Below, piece after piece: positions 27,402 to 37,573 of a stretch of DNA of 64,000 nucleotides. The stretch is from Alteromonas sp. LMIT006 (GTDB taxonomy: Bacteria > Pseudomonadota > Gammaproteobacteria > Enterobacterales > Alteromonadaceae): positions 1,736,001 to 1,800,000 of the forward strand of contig NZ_CP101291.1 in NCBI RefSeq assembly GCF_024300645.1, written 5' to 3'. Positions within the stretch are counted from its first letter, which is position 1; each line of letters starts with the position of its first letter. The notes beneath the pieces are model-generated. The model saw only the letters and a program-made list of their open reading frames with translations. It was not told the origin of the DNA and ran no database searches. Position numbers and translations under genes: made by a program.

Positions 27402-28896
27402 GGTGTTTCATACTGCGATTGAATATCTGCGTATTTAGCTCTTGGTTAATCAAAGCGCCAGTTTGACTTGAAACGGAATAACTCGCCCCATTACTTTCAA
27501 TGTATGAGATGGAATCGTCGTTAAAAATGACAACGCGATTATCTTCGGTTGTCACATGCCATGGACGTTGTTCACTTTGTATTGGTTTACCGGTTGAATA
27601 AGTATCTGATGCTACATTACAGCCCATACTATTCATCAAAGTTGCGGGTATGTCTTCGTTGAGTACCAAGGCAGAATTCATCGATAATGTGCTATAAGCA
27701 ACACCAAGCTTTTGAGCATCATTCGATGGGCTCAAAATCAATATATTAACGCTTTCTCGGTCAAGTCCTTGCAATGCAGTGCTAATAGAAAGTGCATCGC
27801 TGTATATAATATATACAGCATTACTGAATTCTGTTGTCTCCTTAAGGGAAAAAGATCGAATGTTACGGGTAGCAAGATAGGTGTCGGCTGGGACATCCAT
27901 ATAGACATCTATGCCAAAACCAAATAGCAAATCAAACAATACCGGATTAGTCGTTCGTAAATATTGATGATAGAGGTTAGGTAAACCATAGGTCATTGTT
28001 TTGATCTGACTTTCAGGCGATGCACTCGAGCGATAATAGGGCGCCTGATTGAGGCTAAACGGTAGTGAATCGGCCGCTAAATGTTCCGTTGCGAAAAATA
28101 CTAACCAAGGCTTATCGATAGCAACCGGACAGTAAATGGGTTGAGTGGGGTAATTTAAGGCATCAATGGCGAAGGCAAACTGGATTGACTTGCGTTGGTT
28201 GTAATCTTCGATATCCAATAATCCATAACGGGATAAAGTCGTTTTTGCAGTTGCGGGATAAGATAATGGAAACATATTATCCTGCTGTACGATAGGTTGA
28301 TACAGTTTGGCATCAGCCCAGATATGTAAACCATGTGCACCGATAAAACAAGCCAAAAATATACCAATAACAGACTGCTCAATACGTTGTCGACTGAAAC
28401 GGTCAATTCGTTGCCAGATAGCATTTGCAATGAGCAACTGAAAGCTCAGCCAAACCACAAACAATAAGCCGAAGAATAAAAGCTGCTCCGTCCCAAAGGT
28501 TGCCACTTGTTGTACGGTTTCGTCTACCACCAGCTCGGATTCCTGCCACGATATGTGTAATCCAGTGCGATGGTAGAGTAGTGCATCAAAAGCAAGTATG
28601 GCTTGTCCAAGGGCGGCAATGGTTGAACTTAACCCTTTGACTAAACGACTGTTGTTGATCAAATAGCACAAAGGAATAATGGCGATCACGAACCCCATAA
28701 AGGTCAAAAAACTAACGTGGCCGAGCCAATTCATCACCAAGTAGATTTGTCCAAGGAGAGATTCTGGTAATGGTTCAGCAAAGATATACATAGAGGCGAT
28801 GACTAAAGCCACTAGAATATTGTAAAAGGCAAACCAATGTCCCCAACTGACTAAGCGAGAGACGCGCTGACGGCGAGGAGATTCTCCAAGAAGCAT
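27382..28896 (-). CDS. yejM: YejM/PbgA-like inner-membrane protein with shortened periplasmic domain
   Basis: Homologue of YejM (PbgA/LapC), which controls LPS synthesis through LapB-FtsH in E. coli. 504 residues against 586. The membrane part matches well: VSWGHWFAFYN, five hydrophobic helices, HIWADAKLYQPI, LPLSYPATA, GLLD. The periplasmic sulfatase-like part is kept at its end (WHVTTEDN...VIFND) but is about 80 residues shorter, and the DGLNYSR region is replaced by ATEHLAADSLP. ATG 28896 matches the E. coli start in length; an ATG at 28935 would overlap yejL. Downstream of yejL. Confidence 0.85.
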   Translation of the reverse strand: MLLGESPRRQRVSRLVSWGHWFAFYNILVALVIASMYIFAEPLPESLLGQIYLVMNWLGHVSFLTFMGFVIAIIPLCYLINNSRLVKGLSSTIAALGQAILAFDALLYHRTGLHISWQESELVVDETVQQVATFGTEQLLFFGLLFVVWLSFQLLIANAIWQRIDRFSRQRIEQSVIGIFLACFIGAHGLHIWADAKLYQPIVQQDNMFPLSYPATAKTTLSRYGLLDIEDYNQRKSIQFAFAIDALNYPTQPIYCPVAIDKPWLVFFATEHLAADSLPFSLNQAPYYRSSASPESQIKTMTYGLPNLYHQYLRTTNPVLFDLLFGFGIDVYMDVPADTYLATRNIRSFSLKETTEFSNAVYIIYSDALSISTALQGLDRESVNILILSPSNDAQKLGVAYSTLSMNSALVLNEDIPATLMNSMGCNVASDTYSTGKPIQSEQRPWHVTTEDNRVVIFNDDSISYIESNGASYSVSSQTGALINQELNTQIFNRSMKHLSQFAR

Positions 28897-28903
28897 ATTG
28901 AAA

Positions 28904-29119
28904 CTATTCCTTAATCGTGCGAATGAGCACTTCACAAAATTGTGTGGCGAGTTTTTGTCTTACCTTCGCATCGACGCGTTGATTAAAAATGTGTGTGAGG
29001 GCATCACCTAAAACCATTAATGCAAGGTCGGTTTTGACGTTGTTTTGTTCAAGTACTGCGAGCACCTGCTCAAGTATTTCATTATATTGAGCGTCATTGT
29101 ATTGGGATTGAACCGGCAT
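28904..29119 (-). CDS. yejL: YejL family protein (DUF1414)
   Basis: 71-residue protein of unknown function; the core KTDLALMVLGDALTHIFN matches E. coli YejL PTDLSLMVLGNMVTNLIN. The open frame reaches 29263, but homology starts at MPVQSQY, so 29119 is used. Adjacent to yejM and divergent from yejK as in E. coli. Confidence 0.92.
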   Translation of the reverse strand: MPVQSQYNDAQYNEILEQVLAVLEQNNVKTDLALMVLGDALTHIFNQRVDAKVRQKLATQFCEVLIRTIKE

Positions 29120-29130
29120 TTTTTTACTCT

Positions 29131-29158
29131 TTGACACAGAATATGTAGAGAATAATAC
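29131..29158 (+). promoter_or_regulatory. Promoter of yejK
   Basis: TTGACA (29131-29136), 16-bp spacer, TAATAC (29153-29158), about 70 bases before the yejK ATG. A second TATAAT lies at 29190-29195 without a clear -35. Confidence 0.6.
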
Positions 29159-29227
29159 AAAAAACTCCATCATATAAGGATAAATTTTATATAATGTCTC
29201 AAAACTAAAGAGCGAATAACGACATCT

Positions 29228-30289
29228 ATGAGTATTTTGATCCATCATTTTGTAATGCATCAATTACGAGCCAATGAGAAGGGTGCCATGAGCTTAGTTC
29301 CAAACGCATCTTGTGTTGCACTAAACCAGGCCACAACTACCTTAGCGCAAGAGATTCAGCAAGTGTTTGCGAGTAAACCCAGCAAGGGTATTGGTTCATT
29401 TGTGTTAGCAGAATCGCAAGTCGATGTGGAAGATGATGGAACCCCGCCTGAGGCACTTGTCCCGTTTGTTGAATTATTAAGCAACGCTTTCTCATCAGAT
29501 GATGCTTTTTTGCACATGTCCACTCAAGCTAGTCAGTCGTTGATTACCACAATGGCACAAGATAATATCGTTGAGACCGGCTTTATTGTCTTCAGTCATT
29601 ACGAGTTTTTAGCAACGGAATATTTGTTTATAGGCATAATCAATACTAAGCAACATGTGGAAGTGAGTGAAGACTTGGAATTGTTGTATTCGGACCATTT
29701 GGATATAGCCAAAATGCAACTTGCGCTGCGCATAGATTTGACGGCTTGGAAAGTCCAACCAGAACAAGAGCGATACATCAGTTTTATTAAAGGTCGTATG
29801 GGGCGCAAGGTGTCTGACTTTTTTATGCGTTTCTTACAATGTGAAGAAAAAGTCGATGTCAAACAGCAAAATCAACAGTTATTAACAACAGTTGAAACTT
29901 ACCTGGCCGAAGAGTCGCTGTCGGTTGATGAAAAAAATACGTCACTAGCTGAAGTCCAAGACTACTACAAAAAGCAAATCAACAGTGGCAATAATATAAA
30001 AGTTTCTGACCTTGCCGATGTGCTACCAAAACGTGTAGACGAAAACGAAGTGGCTGATTTTAGTGTCTTTGCTGCGCATCTTGAAACTCCGTTAGAACCT
30101 GAGTTTCAGCCAGATGGTGCAGCAGTTCGCAAGCTGGCGCGTTTTTCTGGACAAGGTGGTGGCGTAACGGTTGCCTTTGACCGCAAGTTACTTGGAGATA
30201 AGGTACACTATGACCCGGTAACTGATACATTGGTGATCAAAGGAATTCCACCCAATTTGAAAGATCAACTAACTAAAGCGCAAGATTAA
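29228..30289 (+). CDS. yejK: Nucleoid-associated protein YejK/NdpA
   Basis: 353 residues; family members bind DNA and associate with the nucleoid. Clear alignment with E. coli YejK: FVLFxHYEFLAxEYL, RIDLTAWKVQPE, RYISFIKGRMGRKVSDFFMRFL and the end LVIKGIPPNLKDQL. Slightly longer than E. coli (335). Followed 8 bases later by the QueD-like gene, so co-transcription is likely. Confidence 0.94.
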   Translation: MSILIHHFVMHQLRANEKGAMSLVPNASCVALNQATTTLAQEIQQVFASKPSKGIGSFVLAESQVDVEDDGTPPEALVPFVELLSNAFSSDDAFLHMSTQASQSLITTMAQDNIVETGFIVFSHYEFLATEYLFIGIINTKQHVEVSEDLELLYSDHLDIAKMQLALRIDLTAWKVQPEQERYISFIKGRMGRKVSDFFMRFLQCEEKVDVKQQNQQLLTTVETYLAEESLSVDEKNTSLAEVQDYYKKQINSGNNIKVSDLADVLPKRVDENEVADFSVFAAHLETPLEPEFQPDGAAVRKLARFSGQGGGVTVAFDRKLLGDKVHYDPVTDTLVIKGIPPNLKDQLTKAQD

Positions 30290-30297
30290 GGTAGACC

Positions 30298-31179
30298 ATG
30301 CAATTATTTGTGAACGACTTAACGGTGATGGACTTTTCGTACCTGTGCCCAGAGCGAGGAATGGTGGGTGAGAGTTGGATCGTTGATGTCGAGTTAGATG
30401 GTGATTTGAACGAAGAAAGTATGATCCAAGATTTTGCTATCGTAAAAAAGCAGCTTAAGTCATTAATCGATCAATATGTTGATCATAAGCTCCTTATTCC
30501 AGTTGAGCATGAATTTACCAAGGTTGTTAGAGATTTACCAGACGAGTTAGTCAGGGTGGATTTTGTGCGACCAGAACAAAAATCAATACATTTGACATGT
30601 CCTGCAGATGCTTATGCGTTCATTTATGCAAACACCATTACCATGGCATCTGTCGGCGAATATTTGCAAGATATCTTAGCGATTCATCTACCCAATAACG
30701 TGGCTGGAATTAATCTGTCGCTGAGAACTGAACACATCCCAACTGCGTTTTATCATTACACGCATGGACTAAAAAAGCACGACGGTAATTGCCAGCGCAT
30801 CGCCCACGGTCACCGCTCCAAAATCCATATTTATTACAATGATCAGAATCAGCCAGAAGCTGAGGCGCATTGGGCTTCTCGTTGGGCTGACATTTACATT
30901 GGCACACGTGAAGATGAAGTAATGTGTGATCAATTGTCGCAATATTACCCAGAGATAAGTGATGTAACCCATGTTGCTTTTCGCTATACCGCGTCGCAAG
31001 GTGATTTTGAATTAGCTATCCCACGGAGTGAATGTGAAGTCATTGAGTTAGATACGACGGTTGAATGCCTGGCTCAGTATGTGTTGACTGAAGAGCAAGC
31101 TCGAAGTGGTCAAGCCAAGGTCACCGTTATGGCGTTTGAAGGTGTAGGGAAGGGAGCCAAAATCAGCACTTTGAGTTAA
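30298..31179 (+). CDS. Tandem T-fold protein, 6-carboxytetrahydropterin/6-pyruvoyl-tetrahydropterin synthase family
   Basis: 293 residues made of two QueD/PTPS-like halves. Half 1 (about 1-115) keeps the MIQDFAIVKKQLKSLIDQ helix and DHKLL, as in QueD IIDFAELK...LDHHYLN, but lacks the HGH zinc pair (GES stands there). Half 2 (about 140-293) keeps the zinc-site pattern H...C...HGH (THGLKK, NCQRIAHGHRS) and a final glutamate (MAFEG) but has no clear LDHxxLN. The two halves may form one complete site. QueD makes the queuosine precursor; the true reaction here is uncertain. Start ATG 30298 with AAGG upstream. Confidence 0.75.
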   Translation: MQLFVNDLTVMDFSYLCPERGMVGESWIVDVELDGDLNEESMIQDFAIVKKQLKSLIDQYVDHKLLIPVEHEFTKVVRDLPDELVRVDFVRPEQKSIHLTCPADAYAFIYANTITMASVGEYLQDILAIHLPNNVAGINLSLRTEHIPTAFYHYTHGLKKHDGNCQRIAHGHRSKIHIYYNDQNQPEAEAHWASRWADIYIGTREDEVMCDQLSQYYPEISDVTHVAFRYTASQGDFELAIPRSECEVIELDTTVECLAQYVLTEEQARSGQAKVTVMAFEGVGKGAKISTLS

Positions 31180-31252
31180 AGAGAATAGTCTTTTCAGTCA
31201 GGACCCTTGCTCTTATCAGAATGTTTATTCCCTTAAAATAATTGTGGTTTTA

Positions 31253-31282
31253 TTCGCATTTAAATAGAAATCCAAGTATAAT
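31253..31282 (+). promoter_or_regulatory. Promoter of trhO
   Basis: TTCGCA (31253-31258), 18-bp spacer and perfect TATAAT (31277-31282), giving a leader of about 48 bases to the trhO ATG. Confidence 0.5.
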
Positions 31283-31336
31283 CGCTTGCTATATTATTGC
31301 TCTGGATTTGCGTTCCAGCCCCGCAAGGAAAAACAC

Positions 31337-32332
31337 ATGACACAATATATTGTTTGCGCAATGTACAAATTTGTTGCGCTTGAAAACTTCAAAGAAATGC
31401 GTCAGCCACTGCTCGATGTAATGCTACAAAATCACATAAAAGGTACCTTGTTACTCGCATCGGAAGGCATTAACGGTACGATCTCAGGCCCTCGAGAAGG
31501 CATCGACGCCTTACTTGCCTATCTCAATAGTGATGCGCGCCTAAACCCGATTTCCTATAAAGAATCATTACACAACGAGCAACCGTTCTATCGCACTAAG
31601 GTCAAACTCAAAAAAGAAATTGTGACTTTGGGGGTTGAGGGTATTGACCCGAATCAATCGGTTGGTACCTATGTCAAACCCAAAGACTGGAATGCGTTAA
31701 TAAGCGATCCTGAAGTATTTGTCGTCGATACTCGTAATGACTATGAAATTGAAATAGGCACGTTTAAACACGCAGTGGATCCAAATACCAAAACATTTCG
31801 TGAATTTCCGGAGTATGTCGCCCAAAATATGGATCCAGCAAAGCACAAAAAAGTGGCCATGTTCTGCACTGGAGGCATTCGTTGTGAAAAATCCACTGCC
31901 TTTATGAAACAACAGGGTTTCTCTGAGGTGTATCACCTTGAAGGTGGTATTTTGCAATATCTCGAGGATGTGCCTAAGGATGAGAGTCTATGGGAGGGTG
32001 ACTGCTTCGTGTTTGACAATCGTGTCGCCGTTAATCACGACTTGGAAAAAAGTCATTACGACCAGTGTTATGGCTGTCGCTTACCAATCACGGAAGAAGA
32101 TAAACAATCACCTCAATATGAAGCGGGCGTAACGTGTCCAAAATGTTTCGGTACACATTCAGAAGACCAACTCGAGCGATTCCGTGAAAGAGAAAAGCAG
32201 GTTCAGCTAGCAAAAGAACGCCAAGAGGTCCATATGGGCAGTGAGGCACGTGATGTGACGAAACAACGTCGACTTGCTAAAGCCCAAGCGCAACGCGAAA
32301 GACAACTAGCAAAGAATCAACAAGATAACTAA
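31337..32332 (+). CDS. trhO: tRNA uridine(34) hydroxylase (rhodanese-like)
   Basis: 331 residues. TrhO (YceA family) makes 5-hydroxyuridine at wobble position 34 of some tRNAs. N-terminal acylphosphatase-like domain with EGINGTISG, rhodanese domain with active Cys in [13 protein letters not shown], then a cysteine pair YGC...TCPKCFG and a basic tail. Start at ATG 31337 after AAGGA; the frame opens at 31286 but the extra part has no homology. Own promoter upstream. Confidence 0.93.
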   Translation: MTQYIVCAMYKFVALENFKEMRQPLLDVMLQNHIKGTLLLASEGINGTISGPREGIDALLAYLNSDARLNPISYKESLHNEQPFYRTKVKLKKEIVTLGVEGIDPNQSVGTYVKPKDWNALISDPEVFVVDTRNDYEIEIGTFKHAVDPNTKTFREFPEYVAQNMDPAKHKKVAMFCTGGIRCEKSTAFMKQQGFSEVYHLEGGILQYLEDVPKDESLWEGDCFVFDNRVAVNHDLEKSHYDQCYGCRLPITEEDKQSPQYEAGVTCPKCFGTHSEDQLERFREREKQVQLAKERQEVHMGSEARDVTKQRRLAKAQAQRERQLAKNQQDN

Positions 32333-32417
32333 TATAGCTAAAATTTAGTACTTTGGGTTAGTTGCTTCAATCTCAATTTACTGTAATATCTTATTAAATT
32401 GTATGAAGGAAGTAAGT

Positions 32418-32663
32418 ATGTCGAAAGTTGACCTATCGCCGGAGGAGCTGGCCAGCATTAAGGAAGAATTCAACTTCTTTGATAAAGACAAAAATGGTCT
32501 TATCGAGTTACCAGAGTTTATTGAGCTCCTAACTGTGTTAAGCCCTAAAACTAAAGTCAAAGCGGTTGAAGAAGGCTTTTCTCTGATTGATAAGAACCAC
32601 GATGGATCGATTGACTTTGATGAATTTGTCAAATGGTGGCAGGAAGGCTGGTGGGAGTATTAA
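32418..32663 (+). CDS. Small EF-hand calcium-binding protein
   Basis: 81 residues with two complete EF-hand loops: DKDKNGLIELPE (about residues 22-33) and DKNHDGSIDFDE (about 59-70), both with acidic residues at 1, 3, 5 and Glu at 12 and Gly at 6. No signal peptide, so a cytosolic calmodulin-like calcium sensor or buffer is expected; partner unknown. Start at ATG 32418, 8 bases after AAGGA; an ATG at 32403 is in frame. It ends WWQEGWWEY, rich in Trp. Convergent with the helicase. Confidence 0.9.
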   Translation: MSKVDLSPEELASIKEEFNFFDKDKNGLIELPEFIELLTVLSPKTKVKAVEEGFSLIDKNHDGSIDFDEFVKWWQEGWWEY

Positions 32664-32692
32664 TCTAACCATTCACACCAAGTGTTTTACTC

Positions 32693-34006
32693 TTAATCCT
32701 CGGCTTCTGGCCGAGGTTTTCGTTTAATAGGGACATGTCCTATATCCGTACCAGAAGTATTATCGACACGTTTTGTGTGTGTTTTGGGTGCTTTTGATGT
32801 CGGTTTTTTCTTAAACGTTTTCGTTTGCTCTGTTGAAAGCTTCTTCTTTATGGCTTTTCCTTTGAACTCGCCGGGTAGAGCAGGGTGAGCATGAACTGGT
32901 AATTCCTGAGTAATGTGTTTGCTCAATGCGCGATAACTTTGCCAATCACGCGGGCCGACGAAGGATATAGCAGTGCCCTTTTCTCCTGCACGACCAGTTC
33001 TGCCGACGCGGTGAACAAATTCCTCAACGTGTTTGGGTAAGTCAAAGTTGATGACTAAATTGACTTTCCGCAAATCTAATCCACGAGCACCCAAGTCAGT
33101 ACATACCAAAATATCATGTTGCCCATTCCCAAAGGCGTTAATGACATTAGCTCGCTGGTTCTGTAACAAATCACCATGCAAAGCGACACAATTCATCTTA
33201 GTTTGTTGGAGCCATGATGAAAGCCTATCTGCATCTGCTTTGGTCGCAACAAACACAATGGCTTGGTTGTACTGGCGTGTTTCTAATTCATGCTTGAGAA
33301 GGTCTTGTTTGTGTTCAACATGATCAGCAAAAAATAAAGTCTGGGTGATATCAGCATGCAGTTCATAGCTGGCATCGAGCATAATTTCTTGCGGATTATT
33401 AAGAAGACTGTCTAACAAATGTCTAAGTTTTGGATCATCCAAGGTAGCAGAAAATAATAATGTTTGTCGTTTGCGATGGTCTGCTTGTCGATGAATGGCC
33501 AGTAACTGTTCGTTAAAGCCCAAATCCAACATGCGATCGGCTTCGTCATAAACTAGAATTTCTAAGCCGTTAAGAAAAAAGCTGCGATCGGATAAGTGAT
33601 CGGCAATCCTCCCTGGGGTACCGACAAGAATATGGGGATCTTTGCGTAATACTTTGGCTTGGTCGTTATAGTTATCTCCGCCGACAATTAACGCCGTTTT
33701 TAAATTCAAAGCACGAGCCATATCTCGTGTGACTTGGAAAACTTGTTTGGCTAGTTCACGAGTAGGTGCCAAAATCATCGCCCGAGGATCGCGTTTAGTC
33801 ATCGCTTTTTGCGAGATAAGACGAGCAATGATAGGAATGACAAACGCTAAGGTTTTGCCTGAACCGGTTTTAGCACAGCCAAGAATATCTCGTCCATGTG
33901 CCGCATAGGGAATAGCTTGACGCTGAATAGGCGTGGTTTCAGTGAATTTTTGGTTTTCAAGTGCCTGAACAATACGATTGTCTAGGCCAAGTTCGGAAAA
34001 TAACAA
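32693..34006 (-). CDS. DEAD-box RNA helicase, SrmB-like
   Basis: 437 residues. All helicase motifs are visible: Q motif FTETTPIQRQAIP, Walker A AKTGSGKT, PTRELA, GTPGR, DEAD (VYDEADRM), SAT, then VFVATKADA, LVCTDLGARGLD and HRVGRTGRAG. The linker ADHVEHKQDLLKHEL and the basic tail ending GHVPIKRKPRPE are closest to SrmB, which helps 50S assembly in E. coli; RhlE is the alternative. Its 3' end holds the terminator of the EF-hand gene. Confidence 0.9.
   Translation of the reverse strand: MLFSELGLDNRIVQALENQKFTETTPIQRQAIPYAAHGRDILGCAKTGSGKTLAFVIPIIARLISQKAMTKRDPRAMILAPTRELAKQVFQVTRDMARALNLKTALIVGGDNYNDQAKVLRKDPHILVGTPGRIADHLSDRSFFLNGLEILVYDEADRMLDLGFNEQLLAIHRQADHRKRQTLLFSATLDDPKLRHLLDSLLNNPQEIMLDASYELHADITQTLFFADHVEHKQDLLKHELETRQYNQAIVFVATKADADRLSSWLQQTKMNCVALHGDLLQNQRANVINAFGNGQHDILVCTDLGARGLDLRKVNLVINFDLPKHVEEFVHRVGRTGRAGEKGTAISFVGPRDWQSYRALSKHITQELPVHAHPALPGEFKGKAIKKKLSTEQTKTFKKKPTSKAPKTHTKRVDNTSGTDIGHVPIKRKPRPEAED
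32698..32725 (+). terminator. Terminator of the EF-hand gene, inside the helicase 3' end
   Basis: CCTCGGC-TTCTG-GCCGAGG (32698-32716), perfect 7-bp GC-rich stem followed by TTTTCGTTT. It lies within the last codons of the convergent helicase gene. Confidence 0.65.
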
Positions 34007-34067
34007 AAGCGTGTCTCTGATATAATTAACAAATCTAATTGTATCAAAAACACGCGTACCGACCTAG

Positions 34068-34724
34068 TTAGAATTGCATTTCTGGCACATGGTCTGGCAC
34101 AACCAACTCACCGGCAGTTTTTTCTTTGATTTCTTCTACCGTCACACCAGGTGCTCGTTCTAATAAATAGTAAGCTTTATTTTTGACTTCTAACACAGCC
34201 AAATCAGTGATGATTTTGGTAATGCAGTTCACGCCAGTCAACGGTAAGGTGCATTCAGCCAGAAGCTTTGAATTACCGTGTTTATCAGCGTGGGTCATAG
34301 TGACAATAATGTTCTTAGCACCCGCCACTAAATCCATCGCACCGCCCATGCCTTTGATGAGTTTATTGGGGATCATCCACGAAGCAATATTACCGTTTAC
34401 ATCGACCTCAAAAGCGCCTAATACCGTAATATCGACATGACCACCACGGATCATGGCAAAGCTTTCTGCAGAGCTAAAGATACTGGCACCGGTTACCGCG
34501 GTAACGGTTTCTTTGCCGGCATTGATCATGTCCGCATCCACCTGCTCCTCAGTTGGATTAGGCCCCATGCCAAGTAAACCGTTTTCTGATTGGAGCATCA
34601 CCGATATACCATCAGGAACAAAATTAGCAGCAAGGGTAGGGATCCCAATGCCTAAGTTTACGTAATCACCGTCTTTGAATTCTTGTGCGACACGTGTTGC
34701 GATTTGATCTCGAGTTAACGCCAT
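34068..34724 (-). CDS. scoB: 3-oxoacid CoA-transferase subunit B
   Basis: 218 residues. Beta subunit of a class I CoA transferase moving CoA between succinyl-CoA and acetoacetate or another 3-oxoacid. Active-site glutamate in LQSENGLLGMGP; VNLGIGIPT and GGAMDLVAGAKN are class motifs. Eleven bases after scoA. Used for ketone-body or branched-chain breakdown. Specific acyl substrate is inferred from family likeness. Confidence 0.93.
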   Translation of the reverse strand: MALTRDQIATRVAQEFKDGDYVNLGIGIPTLAANFVPDGISVMLQSENGLLGMGPNPTEEQVDADMINAGKETVTAVTGASIFSSAESFAMIRGGHVDITVLGAFEVDVNGNIASWMIPNKLIKGMGGAMDLVAGAKNIIVTMTHADKHGNSKLLAECTLPLTGVNCITKIITDLAVLEVKNKAYYLLERAPGVTVEEIKEKTAGELVVPDHVPEMQF

Positions 34725-34735
34725 AGTGATTCTCC

Positions 34736-35434
34736 TTATTTAGCCAAGACGCGACGTTCGATGCGTTTTTCAAATGTGCCTAGAATGACGCGGTCAACGT
34801 AAATACCAGGGGTATGGATGTGAGCGGGGTCAAGTTCGCCTGGCTCAACGATTTCTTCGACTTCTACAACTGTAATCTTACCTGCTGTGGCAGCCATTGG
34901 ATTAAAATTTTGTGCGGTATGACGATAGATACAGTTACCATAGCGGTCTGCTTTCCACGCTTTGACAATTGCAAAATCACCGGTAATGCTTTCTTCGAGT
35001 ATATAAGGACGTCCGTTAAACTCTTTGACTTCTTTGCCTTCACCGACAGGTGTGCCATAGCCAGTTGCGGTGTAAAACGCAGGAATGCCTGCACCACCTG
35101 CGCGCATCTTTTCGGCCAATGTGCCCTGAGGCGTTAATTCAACTTCCAGTTCTCCATTGAGCAGTTGTTGCTCAAATAAGGCGTTTTCGCCTACGTAAGA
35201 GGACACCATCTTTTTGACTTGTTTGTCTTCCAACAGAATGCCAAGACCGAAATCATCAACACCACAGTTATTTGAAACAATCGTTAATCCAGAGGTGCCC
35301 ATTGTTTTGATTTGTGCAATGAGTCCTTCTGGGATCCCACATAACCCAAATCCACCTGCGATTATTGTCATATTGTCGTTTAGCCCCGCCATTGCATCGG
35401 CGTAACTTGTTACTACTTTGTCAAAACCAGCCAT
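34736..35434 (-). CDS. scoA: 3-oxoacid CoA-transferase subunit A
   Basis: 232 residues. Alpha subunit of the same enzyme; glycine-rich [13 protein letters not shown], the [11 protein letters not shown] loop, and [19 protein letters not shown] are diagnostic. Start at ATG 35434 behind a strong AAGGAG; an upstream ATG at 35461 would read through this site. Divergent from a LysR regulator, which probably controls it. Confidence 0.94.
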   Translation of the reverse strand: MAGFDKVVTSYADAMAGLNDNMTIIAGGFGLCGIPEGLIAQIKTMGTSGLTIVSNNCGVDDFGLGILLEDKQVKKMVSSYVGENALFEQQLLNGELEVELTPQGTLAEKMRAGGAGIPAFYTATGYGTPVGEGKEVKEFNGRPYILEESITGDFAIVKAWKADRYGNCIYRHTAQNFNPMAATAGKITVVEVEEIVEPGELDPAHIHTPGIYVDRVILGTFEKRIERRVLAK

Positions 35435-35513
35435 GTTTGCTCCTTCAAGCTGTAAGGTCATTTACCCTAGTATAAAAAGGTTTAATTATTTGTAAAATTG
35501 ATTTAATTTATGT

Positions 35514-35536
35514 ATTAATAACTTTTTGTTAATAAT
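35514..35536. promoter_or_regulatory. Near-palindromic candidate LysR operator between scoA and its divergent regulator
   Basis: ATTAATAAC-TTTTT-GTTAATAAT: arms pair except for one A/A mismatch. AT-rich interrupted dyad of the size LysR proteins bind, located 9 bases before the regulator start. Binding is inferred from position only. Confidence 0.4.
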
Positions 35537-35545
35537 GTCGATATT

Positions 35546-36442
35546 ATGCTTTCATTCAAACAACTCCAAGCGTTTATTACCCTTGCGGAGTGCCAGAGTT
35601 TTGCCCTTGCCTCGGAAAAACTCTTTGTATCTCAACCTGCATTATCGGCTACGATAAAAAAATGTGAGGAGCTGCTCGGTGGCCAGCTTTTTGAAAGAAC
35701 CACTCGTCAAGTCACGTTAACCAAAGAAGGTCAGTGGTTTTATCCAAAGGCCTTACAGTACTATCGGGAATATGTCGGGTTGAATCAACACGTCAAAGAA
35801 ATGTTTGCTAAAGAACAAGGTATGTTGCATTTTGCTTGTATCCCATCTTTTGCTCAGGGCGGTCTTGCTAAACATCTAAAGGCGTTTCTTGAGCTCTATC
35901 CCAACATTCATTTGCACATTCAAGATATGGTCGTAGAGCATGCAATTAATGCGGTGTTGACCGAGAAAGTGGAAATCGCCTTCACGTTTGAGCCGGAGAC
36001 AGTACAAGACATAGTATTTTTGCCTTTGTTTAATGATGGATTCATGGTGGTCACTCCTCCTGAGCATCGTTTTGTAAAGCATACTCAAATCCATCTTAAA
36101 GACTTATCCGATGAACCATTTATAGCGATGGATCACCAAGCAAGCCTGCGTGTTTATGTTGATCAAGCCGCAGATTATGCAGGTATAGAGTTGAATCAAA
36201 TTGCCCAAGCAAGTCAAATCGCAACCATAGGGCATATGATTCAAGCTGGACTAGGAATTTCCATATTGCCCGATTTGGCGCGCCAGCATATGTTGGATTT
36301 GGGTTTGAATTGTGTCAGTTTACCCAAGCGTGAGATATCTCGTCAGATGGGGATGGTGCGGTCTAAACACCATGGTTTATCCGTATTAGGCAATGCGTTT
36401 TGGCAGTTTATGCAACAACGAGTCACTACCACTTTGTTTTAG
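35546..36442 (+). CDS. LysR-family transcriptional regulator
   Basis: 298 residues. N-terminal winged HTH (FKQLQAFITLAECQSFALASEKLFVSQPALSATIKKCEELLG) in the first 60 residues, then a periplasmic-binding-like effector domain (about 90-295). Divergent from scoAB with 111 bases between the starts, the common layout for a regulator of its neighbour. Effector unknown; a CoA-ester or ketoacid is a reasonable guess. Confidence 0.9.
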   Translation: MLSFKQLQAFITLAECQSFALASEKLFVSQPALSATIKKCEELLGGQLFERTTRQVTLTKEGQWFYPKALQYYREYVGLNQHVKEMFAKEQGMLHFACIPSFAQGGLAKHLKAFLELYPNIHLHIQDMVVEHAINAVLTEKVEIAFTFEPETVQDIVFLPLFNDGFMVVTPPEHRFVKHTQIHLKDLSDEPFIAMDHQASLRVYVDQAADYAGIELNQIAQASQIATIGHMIQAGLGISILPDLARQHMLDLGLNCVSLPKREISRQMGMVRSKHHGLSVLGNAFWQFMQQRVTTTLF

Positions 36443-36531
36443 TCGCAAATTGGTCGTCCTCATAATGGTGAGTAGCATGAATAATACCCTGATGACAGGT
36501 TCTTATGTCGGCATTGACAAAAAGATGTTAA

Positions 36532-37572
<1,041 letters not shown>

Positions 37573-37573
37573 C

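Noticed and set aside
29120-29263. N-terminal extension of yejL
   Set aside because: The extension overlaps the yejK promoter and start, and homology begins at MPVQSQY (29119).
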